NCBI GenBank assembly: GCA_003615045.1
Contig: ML014121.1
Span: forward strand, 1-64,000
DNA from: Caulochytrium protostelioides
Taxonomy: Eukaryota; Chytridiomycota; Caulochytriomycetes; Caulochytriales; Caulochytriaceae
Length of the DNA stretch: 64,000 nt
Direction of reading: 5' to 3'
In this document: positions 38,939-48,823 of the stretch, one piece after another
Position numbering within the stretch: position 1 is the first letter of the stretch
How the letters are laid out: every line of letters starts with the position of its first letter
The notes under the pieces: model-generated
Databases searched by the model: none
What the model was told of the DNA's origin: nothing
The model's input: only the letters and a program-made list of their open reading frames with translations
Made by a program: the position numbers and the translations under genes

Positions 38939-39995
38939 TGTGGCGGTCAGCTGAGGGGCGCCGTGCCCAGCGAGGGGGAAAAGTAGCAAGACGACCAGGC
39001 CCCCGTCTGATTTGGCTCGCCGGGGGGCACGAAGGGGTATTGATCAGCAAGATGGACGGATCTCAAAGGGCGGCATGGGCGGTGCCAGGCAGCTCAAGAC
39101 GGTGCCGGGTAGATCAAGATGCCGTGGAGACAGAGTTGGCGAAGGGACGATCCAACGTGTCATCCAGCAAAAGGATGATCCTCCATCAAGCTGACGCACC
39201 TCTTAAAGGTATACCAAGATCCTATATCAATGACAGTCATGCCCTTGAATTTCTCGACTATGAGTGTGATATGACAGTACCTGCAAGCATACGGACTGTT
39301 GCCGTGAACAATGCGCATGCGCGGTCCTGGCACGCTGCCGGTTGCCGTTCCGACGAGATGCCCCCGCCGAGCGCCGGATCGCTCGGACGATGGGGCCGCG
39401 GCCGGGCCGAGCCGCGAACCAGCGTGGGCAGGTCGAGCCACGCCCATCGCCTTCTCCGAAGCAAGCGTCGGTGATTGCTTTTCCGTCTTGTCGTGTCGGG
39501 ATTCACGGAATCCACACGGCCTTCGCCAGCGCCCGCGTGCCACCTGATCGCGGCCGGCGGTCGCTGCCCCGCTGTTGTGTGATCTGCCTCCGCTCCGGCA
39601 AGGGCGGCCCTTATGTCGACTGACGCCTCCACCGCCGCCGAAGGGATTTAGCTGCCGATCCGTAGGTGGTTGAGTTGACCACATGGCGGGAATACGCTCG
39701 GCACGGACGCGTTCGGGGGAGAATCCTGCCTCACTAGGTCGTTCGCAGTATGTCGTACAGCGTCACCATGGAATATATGAATCACGGTATTCTCACAGGA
39801 GTTGAGACGGATGATGAAAACGTCAGAAAAGGAAGGGGTCATCATACAGATTCGTTGTATCAAATTGCCTGCCATGAGGCCAGATCTTGATACGGCACAC
39901 ACTTCCATCTCATAGAATAGACAGTAACGATCTACTTAGTGCCGACCCCCTACCAACTCGCATATTCTTGTTGCAGCGCGCCTCTCAACCCCATC
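38939..39995. other. Intergenic region (divergent promoters)
   Basis: About 1.06 kb between the divergent SPAG17-like and LRR-scaffold genes. The centre (39300-39640) is GC-rich and open in several frames without recognisable protein; the ends are AT-richer. Confidence 0.45.
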
Positions 39996-42870
39996 ATGCT
40001 GGCTTTACCGTCCTTATTGCATCCCATTGGCACGACGAGTGCTGCCTGGGACCAGCTCTCGGACGAATGGATCGAGCCCGGCACCCCATCGGCCGGGGCG
40101 TTGGCCGCGTCGCCGCCCACGGTGCAGCGACCGATCGCGCCGCCAGCCGAGTCGTTGCACAGTACGTGGCGCCGCAGCGGCACTGATCTCGGTCTCGCCG
40201 AGTCCGCAAGCTCCACGCCTCCCGTGGTCATGGGCTCGCTCGTCATGAAAGAGACGCCGCGGTCCGGATCAGCATTCGACTCCGTCGTGCACCACCCCTA
40301 CCCCGCACACGGCCGCGCCGGCCTCCACTCGTTCGGCAAGCGGAATACCGACCTCACTGGGTACCCCTTGCCTGACGCTGACGGCGTGACCCCGCCTCCG
40401 GCGCTCGCGTGGCAGAATGGCAAGTTCAAAGATTTCTTTAGTCCGCTCAAGTTGCAGGAGATTTTTATCCCCTTGGCGCCGTCGCCCGACCGGTCGGCGT
40501 CACCGACCCATCCCACGGCGGCCGCGGGGGGCGACGCGACCGTGAATATGGACACCGCAGATACTGTGGCCGCACCATGCATGCTCACCGCAGTTGCGCA
40601 AGCGGCCCATGCATCGGAGAGCGATCGCCCACATCCGGACGACGTCGCAGCCGTGAGAGTGGCTTCCGTACCAGCTGCCCAGAATGAATCACGTGCATCC
40701 GTGGTATCCATCGTCGCTCCCGGCATGCCGTTTCTGCAGGGAGCTCCGGCCGCGTCGGAGGCCGCTGATGAACGCTCCTATTCGTGGTCCTCCACGACGA
40801 CTTCGGTGCCGGTGCCGCATGCATCGAACGTGGCGGCCACCCTGTTCGATGGGATGAGCTCAGTCGGGTCCGAGGCGCAGGTGGGGTCGATGGATGGAGA
40901 GCACCGCAATGCGGCGCGCAAAAAGCGCAATGAGAAGGTCAGCGCGTTGCTGAAGCGACTATGGGAAGCAACCAACCTTAGCCAGGAGAGCCCCTCCGTG
41001 GAATCGCCGCAGCTGAGCCCCGTCGCGGGAGAGCCGCCCGAGTCCGCGGCGCGCGACATTCTGCAAGCATCCGTAGCATCGTCGCCGGCGCAGCCTCGGC
41101 CTCCTCCTGCAACTACCGTGGTTGGGGAACTACGAAATGATAGACTTCATGGCTCAATCTTGACGGACGATGATGTAGCAATAGGGGAATCGATGTCATC
41201 ATTTGCTCCTCAAAAAACCGTCCCGATTCGGTGCTCGGTGGGCGTCACGACGTCGCCCCGCGCGCCCGTGGACAAGCGGACGATTGAAACACAAACCGCT
41301 TTACGGCCGCCGATGCATATTGCGACTCAGACAGCGCTTTCTGAACGAACACAGGTCTGCTGTCCTGAAGACATTCGCTCGTAAGTATGATTCGTTTGAT
41401 ACGTGATCAGGGTGTCGTCAACCAGGAACTCATCTCACCCATCTGCGGTTCCCTCGATGCTTATGATCACTCTTGAGTAGGGCGATCTCACCCTATGGCG
41501 AGTTGCGGCTTTGCCAGCTGCATTCTCCCTACAACCTGGTTCAGAAACTCGATCTGTCTCACTTGAGTATCACCAGTCTCAGTAATCTGGATGAACTCCC
41601 TCAGCTGCGGCATCTGATCCTGCGCCATCATAAACTGGATGCCTTAGATTTTACGTCGGGGCTGGACCAGCTCGAAGTCCTCGATGTGAGCCACGGCCCA
41701 CTCGTCTTGCTGAACCTGGCGCTAAGAAGGCTGCATACGTTACGGGTAGAGCATAACCAGCTTCACGAACTCGATCTCACGCGCGTGCCCAATCTCCATC
41801 ACGTGGATGCCGGTAAGTGCTCGCTGACATCGATCAACTTTATGACAAAGCTATGGAAATTGGATTATATACATAATGATGAAAAAAGGAACCAGCAAAC
41901 CGCACCTAAAAGCCTCACTCACCGTTCGTTCGTTCTTTTTTTTGGTTGTACGATGCTATTTGATCGGATGGTGCGTTCCCCGCTTGCTGTTGGCCATAGA
42001 CTACAACCATATCGCGGTCGCCCACTTTGCTCCCAAGAATCGCATCGAAAGCTTGGCATTGAGCCACAACGCGCTGCAATCGTTCCGCGCCGCGCTGGTC
42101 CCGCGGCTTCGCGCGCTCGCGCTAGAAAAGAATCCGCTGAGTACGAGTAAAAACCGCGACCTCGCTGGGTATGTTCCGACGCAGCTTTGGCCCGCGCCAT
42201 GCTTGCGCTCGCTTAATCTGGCCGATGTCGCCAGCGCCGAGGATCTGCTGAACCGCAAGGAGATGGAAAGCGTGCTACGCAAGCTGACCACCCTTGATGT
42301 CCGCCACGCACGCATCACCTCGCTCCGCTGGCTCGAGGCAGCATCGCGTCTCACCACCTTGTACGCAACGGACAACCTGCTCGACGATATGAGCATGGTG
42401 CTGCCCCTCGCGCGGTATGTGCCACGGATCCGCGTCCTGGACTTGCGGTAAGTGTTTTTTTTCTTTTGCATCGCGACCTGCTCTGGCGCAAGACGATTGG
42501 AGAAAGTACACCATCGAAGCTGGAGAAACGCGAAAAGACTCATCTTGTGTGCTGTTTTTCGTTCGATGGTTGACGGGATCATGCGACCTATGCGCTGCGC
42601 AGCGGGAATCCGATCACGCACGGACTGTATCCGCCGCTGATGCCCCCGCCCTCGACTGCCGATGAGGACGCCACGACCCTTCGGCCGAGTCCCGCGCACT
42701 TCGATGCGCAGCTGAGTAACCGTCGCTACGTCGTCAAACAGATGTGGATCAGTCACTGGATCTGCAATGCACGGCATCTCGAGGAAGTCGACGGCATCCG
42801 GGTCGACGACGCGGCACGGCATCGCGCCACTCTGGTTCGCCATCGTCTTCGGGCCACTGCCTCGTCATAA
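39996..42870 (+). CDS. NUD1: LRR scaffold of the Nud1/Cdc11/centriolin type, four exons
   Basis: Exons were read at 39996-41380, 41481-41812, 42000-42447 and 42603-42870, with introns 41381-41480, 41813-41999 and 42448-42602 (all GTAAGT...AG). Split codons TC|G, G|AC and CG|C keep the frame, giving 810 residues. The first ~460 are disordered and Ser/Pro-rich, with a WDQLSDEW motif near the start as in Nud1/Cdc11. From about 465 there are leucine-rich repeats (LVQKLDLSHLSITSL, LEVLDVSH, LHTLRVEHNQLHEL). They close with the LDLRGNPIT cap and a W..C...HLEEVDGI ending typical of this family. Nud1/Cdc11 anchors the mitotic-exit/septation network at the spindle pole. Two TQT motifs at 432-434 and 444-446 look like dynein light chain sites. 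The ATG at 39996 is the first in frame. Confidence 0.72.
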
Positions 42871-43104
42871 ATCTTTTTGTCGCAGCGTCACTCAGGGCAC
42901 TGGCGATTGACTGCAGCTGGTCTACCAAGACTGTATAGACGTGGGTCTCATGCGTGGTGGAGGAAACACTTTCGACACGTGGCCACCACCGTGCTACCAC
43001 TTCACCCTATGGTGTGAACCAAGGTCATGAACCAAGGTGCGTGTCACCGGCAGTGTGTGTTGGGGGGAGGGGGACAGCCTCGATGCGGGCTGGTGTCAAG
43101 CGCT

Positions 43105-43642
43105 TTAAACGAACCGCGGCGCCAAGGAAGCAATCTTAGCCCATCGCTTCTGGCGACACTCATTGGCGACCACGCCGAGAATGCGGTTGCCGAGGGGCTG
43201 GCGGCCCGGGTTAGTCAGTACGACGGCGTTGTCGTCGAATTTGACCCAGGAGCCGTCCAAGCGCTGGACGGCCTGGCGGGTGCGGACGACAACGCCCCGA
43301 GTCACCTCGCCCTTGCGGACCTTGGGCGCGGTCGCGGCACCGCTGCCGGCGCCAGCAACGACGGGACGGGCCTTCTTCACCACGCAAACGATCTCGTCGC
43401 CCACGCTCGCGGTGCGCGCGCCGCTCATAACATTAATGCACTCGGCGATCAGACCGCCCGAGTTGTCCACGACCTGTGCGACCAGAATCATTCATCACAT
43501 ATCAGTAACATGTAATTGCCATCACGAGAGGTGGTCGGTCTCTATGGGGCGCACAGAGCACAAAGTCTCTATCGGCTATCAGGCTGGATAATGTCGGATA
43601 GGGGCGAGTATTTACCTTGCAAAGGGTCTTGAGCTGAATCAT
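43105..43642 (-). CDS. MRPL38: Mitochondrial large-subunit ribosomal protein uL14m, two exons
   Basis: This bacterial-type L14 sits at the subunit interface of the mitochondrial ribosome. On the minus strand, exon 1 is 43642-43616 (nine codons, MIQLKTLCK), the intron 43615-43474 (GTAAAT...CAG, 142 bp) and exon 2 43473-43105. Phase 0 splicing gives MIQLKTLCK-VVDNSGG, the canonical L14 N-terminus (MIQ..T.L.VADNSGA). The product is 131 residues. Later signatures are KKGEVTRGVVVRT-like (VRKGEVTRGVVVRTR), DGSWVKFDDNAVVL and the IASLAPRF ending. The internal ATG at 43491 is inside the intron and would give a wrong N-terminus. As in many uL14m proteins there is no long presequence. It lies 234 bp from the convergent LRR gene. 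Confidence 0.93.
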
Positions 43643-44355
43643 GATGAACAGATATCACGCGGTTCAAAAGAGAAAACGGCAGAAAGACATGCAGAGGGAG
43701 CAGCGGCAGCAGCGGCGGCGGCGGCGGCGACAGTCGTGGCAGAGGGGTAAGATAAGAACGGGTCGCCGTCGGAGGTACACAGCGCGTCCAAGGGACACCT
43801 CAGCACGTGTTTAACCACGTGTAAGGCTCATGGACCCTTGAGCATCCCACTGGAGGCGCGTCACGCGAAGCCACTGCGCCCACGCCGCCAAGACCACTGG
43901 CGCTCTATCCATTTCATACTCCGTCCCTCTGGTTCATGGCGGAGTCGCTCGACTCGCCCAGCCCGCGGCCCCGTCGCCGCCGTTGGTCCCCGACGATGAT
44001 GGTCGTCGGTCGGGCGCAGGTCGATGAGGCCTCGAAAGGAAGGGGTGGACCGACAGGCGCGTGGCTGAGTGTGGCGCACCCAAGCACCTCTCCAGACGGG
44101 TCCTTTTCGCCACGGTTCGATGAGGGTGCGCCATCCGGAATCCGTAAGCGATATGGAAGCGAGCGCCGGGTCGCCGCGTGCGGCCTGCAACACAGGAAGA
44201 GGTGCCGTCCACGCGTTACCGCGTCTGTCAGCCGGGAATTTTAGGAGGGGAAAACAAATCGCCATTATCGCATCGCTGGCCGTGTGCATTGCTGTGGACT
44301 CTCCCGCGCTCCCCCTCCCGCGTTCCCCTTCCGCCGATATATTGCCGCCGCCGCC
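43643..44355. other. Intergenic region between uL14m and NudC (divergent promoters)
   Basis: A 713-bp shared upstream region. It includes a CAG/CGG-type simple repeat at about 43700-43735. No gene was recognised; the short open frames overlap on both strands. Confidence 0.5.
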
Positions 44356-45215
44356 ATGGCTGACTCGAAGCCTGAGATTTCGCCCGAGGTGCAGAAGATC
44401 AAGGATGCTGAGGCTCGCGCCAAGGAGCAAGCCGAGCAAGACGGTAACGTCAATGTATCAGCGGAGTTTCAGATCGCGTGATTGTCGCCCTGTTCTTGCT
44501 TTTGTGGTGATCTTGTGCGAGTTCGACCAGTGACGATCCAGGATGGAAACTGACATTGTTTTTATTTTTACGTGATGCTGCCTGGACTGATGATAGCTCT
44601 CCCGTACAAGTGGCGTCAGACGCTGACCGATGTGGACATTACGATTGCAGTGCCGAAGGGCACCCGCGGCCGTGATGTCGTGGTGGACATCAAGCGCGAC
44701 CAGCTGACGGCCGGCCTGAAGGGCCAGGAGCCCGTCATGAAGGGCACACTTTGCGCCCAGGTGAAGCTGGAAGACTCGACGTGGACGATCGAGAATCAGC
44801 AGGAGTTGACAATCCATCTCGAGAAGTCGAAAGGCGCCGAGTGGTGGAAGCACGTGCTCACGCACCACCCGGCCATTGACACAACGAAGATCGAACCTGA
44901 GAACTCCAAGCTCAGTGATCTGGACGGTGATACCCGCGCGATGGTCGAGAAGATGATGTTCGACCAGCGCCAGAAGCAGATGGGGCTTCCCACCAGCGAA
45001 GAACAGCAGCGCCAAGAGATGCTGAAAAAGTTCCAGCAGCAGCACCCCGAAATGGATGTAAGTCACTCAAATCGTCGATACCTGCTGGGCATCACCCGCA
45101 GACATTGTTGGTGACTTGACTCACGCTACCCCTTTTTCTGTGTGATATGCTCCATACTACACGCTCCTGCCGATGGGGACCCCATCAACAGTTCAGCAAC
45201 GCCAAGTTCTCTTGA
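44356..45215 (+). CDS. NUDC: NudC nuclear-movement co-chaperone, three exons
   Basis: NudC is a CS-domain co-chaperone that works with Hsp90 and stabilises dynein regulators such as LIS1. Exons are 44356-44443, 44597-45057 and 45192-45215. Introns are 44444-44596 (GTAACG...TAG) and 45058-45191 (GTAAGT...CAG). Split codon G|CT joins AEQDG to ALPYKWRQTL, and the 24-nt last exon supplies FSNAKFS plus stop, matching the conserved NudC ending MDFS.AKF. The product is 190 residues, the usual fungal length (animals have an extra N-terminal domain). The CS domain spans about 31-120 (YKWRQTLTDVDITIAVP; WTIENQQELTIHLEK; WWKHVLTHHP). Without the last exon the frame would read into intron sequence. Confidence 0.94.
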
Positions 45216-46219
45216 GCCTGTGCTTTCGATACTTGACACGCATCGATATGCATGAGGTATCACCGCGACCAGAGACGCATCCTAAACCCCCTTCACGGGA
45301 CCGTTATACGCGTATTTCCCGTAGTCGATGCTGTGCCCCACTGCGCCACTTTCGATCGTTTCCCCTGCATAGTTTGCGTCGCTAACAACGCAGTGACGGA
45401 TGACGGAGGCTCATGATCAATGCTGCCGGATGCACATTACTTAGTGGTGCTTGATCCTGTGCCGAGTGACCTGCGCTGACGTGCCACGGCCTCGTGGTTC
45501 GCCTAAGAACCTCAGCGGACAACTTTCTGTTTTTTTTTTTATTTCAAATCTTCCCCTCTATAACTTGTTTTTTCTTTTCTTTTTGTTTTGATCGCGCGGG
45601 TCACCGTCGTCGGAGGTCCGCTCACGAACGACGACTCATCCGTGGGAGTATTGACGGCGTCACCTTGCGGAGTTGGGGCGGTCACGGCGATCATTAGCTT
45701 TCTCACCAGTCGAGCATGGGCGATGCCTGGGTTTGGCATGAGGTGATAAGTGCGGTCCGCCAAGAAGTAGGCAAGGTCATGTGCCTAGAGAGCCGGCATC
45801 AGCCGTCCACGAGGGTGATCTGTGGCCTTTAATATTCTCCCACAGCGTGAAAATTTTGGGTGATGCAGCGGTCGTTAGCGGCAGTTCGGTCCCACCAATT
45901 TGGTCGCAGCGACGTCATGGCCTGTCGGTATCCCCCAGGATGGCGATGCGCATCACGGGACGCGTCCTTCATTGTGGCGGCAGGTTGCGGCAGGCGCACT
46001 CCTTCATCGGATTTCGAGAATCCCAGTGAAGGGCATGTCAAACACATGACCATCGATCATGTCAGCAAGATGAAGTTTGATACTTGGTTATAGAATTATC
46101 GCCAAAAAAGGTCAAACGATGAACATCGCAGTGTCGATGGCAGACTGCGGGAAAGACTCTCCTTACGTCCAGCACCCTCCATTCTGAGTATTGCATTGCA
46201 CCGAGGCTCTGCTTTCGCC
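45216..46219. other. Intergenic region between NudC and the PAP2 gene
   Basis: About 1 kb. A T-rich tract at about 45528-45590 is the main feature; no coding or RNA gene was recognised. Confidence 0.5.
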
Positions 46220-47323
46220 ATGAAGGGGGACGGCGCACATCGGCTCGCCCTAATCCGATCCTACGCGCTCGACTGGCTTTCCATTATCTTTCTCCTGGTA
46301 ACCGCACTACTCTTGACGACCCAAGTCCCCACCTTGATACGGCCCTTCCGGCTCGATGATCCGTCTATCGCCGCTCCCTGGAACCAATCCGAGACAGTGC
46401 CCACGTGGCTGCTCGGCGTCCTTAGCATCCTGGTGCCGTTTATGCTGCAAACACTCGTGGCCCTCGGCGTGCGCCGCGACTTGCATGACTGGCATCATGC
46501 CACGCTAGGACTGAGCTTGTCGCTGGTGTTGACGCTACTGATCACATTTCTGACCAAGAATATGATCGGCGAGCTCCGTCCCAGTTTCCTCGCCCGATGC
46601 CAGCCTTCGTCTGACATCGCCATCCGCAAAGCGAGTTTGACCGTGCTGGGTGGCGTCCACTGGTACACCGAAGCTGTGTGCACGGGCGATCCCGCAGCGA
46701 TTCTCGAAGGCCGCAAATCCTTTTTCAGCGGCCACACCTCGCTGTCCTTTGCCGGTCTGGCCTTTTTTGCCTTCTATCTGGGTGGCAAGCTTCATGTCTT
46801 TGATCGCACGGGCCGCGTAGCGCGGTTTGTGCTGGCTTTGTGGCCCCTGGTGCTTGCGCTGTTTATCGGTCTCTCGCGCTTGCATGACCAGTGGCATTTC
46901 TGGCAAGATGTGCTTGTCGGAATGCTTGTCGGAATCGGGACGGCCAGGCTAGCATATCGTCTGTACTACCCTCCACTGCACGATCCGCTGTGTGACGAGC
47001 CCTATCGTGACCGTCTTGTGGCCCTTTCGCTGCATGGGCACCCGTCTACCCAGGCCAGCTTCTTTCCACGACGACATCGGGGCGTCACGGATATCGACTT
47101 GCGACCACATACGGCAGCCGTACACGACCAAACCATCGAGGCCAACCACTTCCACTACGAGACGGACACTTGGCGTGGCGCTTCTTCCTGGGACTCCGTC
47201 GCCCTCGTGACTTCGCAGCCGCGGGCCCCGGGACCAAGCAAAGCACCCACCATCAAGACCGACTATTCGCGTCCCTACCCGCTTAACATGACATTGACAT
47301 CCGTGATGGTCTCTTCGCCATGA
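46220..47323 (+). CDS. DPP1: PAP2-family lipid phosphate phosphatase (Dpp1/LPP-like)
   Basis: This integral membrane phosphatase removes phosphate from diacylglycerol pyrophosphate, phosphatidate or related lipids. It has 367 residues from the ATG at 46220; the frame extends upstream without an ATG. The three PAP2 motifs are intact: KNMIGELRP (K113-P121), SGH (S170-H172) and SRLHDQWHFWQD (S219, R220, H226, D230). About six hydrophobic helices are visible (for example LSIIFLLVTALLLTT near 20, LGLSLSLVLTLLITFLT near 97, FAGLAFFAFYLGG near 178). The ~110-residue tail is hydrophilic. Membership of the Dpp1/LPP branch rather than the sphingoid-phosphatase or ceramide synthase branches is inferred from the spacing of the motifs and is less certain than the family. 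Confidence 0.88.
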   Translation: MKGDGAHRLALIRSYALDWLSIIFLLVTALLLTTQVPTLIRPFRLDDPSIAAPWNQSETVPTWLLGVLSILVPFMLQTLVALGVRRDLHDWHHATLGLSLSLVLTLLITFLTKNMIGELRPSFLARCQPSSDIAIRKASLTVLGGVHWYTEAVCTGDPAAILEGRKSFFSGHTSLSFAGLAFFAFYLGGKLHVFDRTGRVARFVLALWPLVLALFIGLSRLHDQWHFWQDVLVGMLVGIGTARLAYRLYYPPLHDPLCDEPYRDRLVALSLHGHPSTQASFFPRRHRGVTDIDLRPHTAAVHDQTIEANHFHYETDTWRGASSWDSVALVTSQPRAPGPSKAPTIKTDYSRPYPLNMTLTSVMVSSP

Positions 47324-47460
47324 GGCACTGAATCCATACACCCCATGCACCTATCCAGTACCGCCCGCAGCTGATGGCATGGTATGACATGACATGACCT
47401 TGTGCGACGAGACGGCACTCGATGATCGCATGGCTTCCGTCCCCGGCGTGACGGGAGGGA

Positions 47461-47491
<31 letters not shown>

Positions 47492-47969
47492 ACCGTGAAC
47501 GCCACAGCGAGGCCCTCCCTATGTATTACACATTCATCGCACAAGCACGGCCTTTTTCTTGCCTTTGCCGATTCAGCCTAGCGCTTGCTTCTCCGACTGC
47601 CACGCCACGCCACCCCTTCGTGCTTCCCAGGTCTGGCCACATGCCTCGTCGGCCCCGCTCCCCCGAGCCAGTCCTCCTTGGCATCAGCCGTGCCGGGACC
47701 GCGCCCGCCGCAGGGGTCCAGCGGCAGCTGCGCGGGTCGGGCGTTCGCGGCCAGCGCACTTATGAATGTAAACTATTGTCGTGCCACGTGCTTGGCACCA
47801 CGTGCAACACGCCCTGGGCCGTTTCATCACCCATCGACGGTGGCGGCTCTCGTGGCATGTGCTGTTCCTGCTATGGTCCTCCACTTGATTCCTTTATATT
47901 GTCGCCGCCCGAGACCCCGATTCGATTCCCCCCCTTTTCCCGGATTACCCCTTACGATAGACCCGTATC
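47324..47969. other. Intergenic region between PAP2 and TIM13
   Basis: About 650 bp. It contains a (GCC)n microsatellite at 47463-47491 and a C-rich stretch shortly before the TIM13 start. No gene was recognised. Confidence 0.5.
47463..47491. repeat. (GCC)n trinucleotide repeat
   Basis: Nearly ten uninterrupted GCC units in intergenic DNA. Confidence 0.85.
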
Positions 47970-48700
47970 ATGGCGATCAGCAAGACGGAGGTCATTGACC
48001 AGGTCAAGCGCGAGATGGCGCTGGCCAACTTCCAGGTATGCATTCGATCCCTCCTGATCTCGGCCTGAGCCTGACCATGCTGCCAATCGGAGCAGGTTCC
48101 ATATCTCTGAGAGCGCGTGCATGGCTGAGAAAGTTCCATCTGGCAGTTCGGGTCATGCTGCCCCTCCTGCTGCGTATACCTGGCGAGACACAACGTCGAG
48201 CCGACACACCACGTTTGGGAGTACTATGGTGTTCTCGAGTTCCACAGAGCGATATAATCGGAGCTTCTTTCCTTTCGTCTCACGGACTGTCTTGTTTTGA
48301 TACTCTTTGCTAATGCTTTTCATGGTCTTCTGCCGGATGGCGGTTCCCTCCACTTAACGCATCGTTCTGCACCACACGCTGATTTGCGAAAACGATTATC
48401 AGGACATTCTGGAGGTAAGCTTGCGATCCGACAAGTCGGCCTTCTTGTATTGTCACCCTTCGCTCATGCTCACGCCTTCATTGTCCGGCTTTTGTATGAA
48501 TCCTTTCATGGCAACTCAAATCTCTTGCTCAGCGCATCAACTCGAAATGCTTCAAGCTGTGCGTCACCCGCCCCGGTACCACCTTCACGAGCGCGGAGAA
48601 GGAGTGCGTGAACCAGTGCACGGACCGCTTCCAGGACGCCTGGAACCTCATCTCCCAGACCTACATGGCGCGACTGAAGCGCGATGGCGGCGCTCACTAA
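47970..48700 (+). CDS. TIM13: Mitochondrial small TIM chaperone TIM13, three exons with a 12-nt microexon
   Basis: Tim13 pairs with Tim8 in the intermembrane space to carry hydrophobic precursors to the TIM22 or SAM machinery. Exons are 47970-48035 (22 codons), 48403-48414 (four codons, DILE) and 48533-48700. The introns are 367 and 118 bp with GTATGC...CAG and GTAAGC...CAG ends, all in phase 0. The product is 81 residues. The twin CX3C motif is CFKLC...CVNQC, 15 residues apart. The flanking text VTRPGTT and DAWNLISQTYMARL is diagnostic for Tim13 rather than Tim8, 9 or 10. The microexon restores the helix between ALANFQ and RINSKC, which would otherwise be four residues short. It is convergent with the NDUFAF7-like gene (123 bp). 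Confidence 0.92.
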
Positions 48701-48823
48701 AACGCCTCGCGGCGTGCTGTCTCATACGACGAAAATGTCACTCCCCCGCATCACGTGCCCGTGGTTGTATAGTATCGTGTTGAAAACGCATTCATGAAGC
48801 TATTGTTTAAGAGCAGGAGGGTG

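Noticed and set aside
43489-43491. ATG at 43491 as the uL14m start
   Set aside because: It would give MILVAQVV, but splicing from MIQLKTLCK at 43642 restores the canonical L14 N-terminus and explains the GTAAAT and CAG boundaries.
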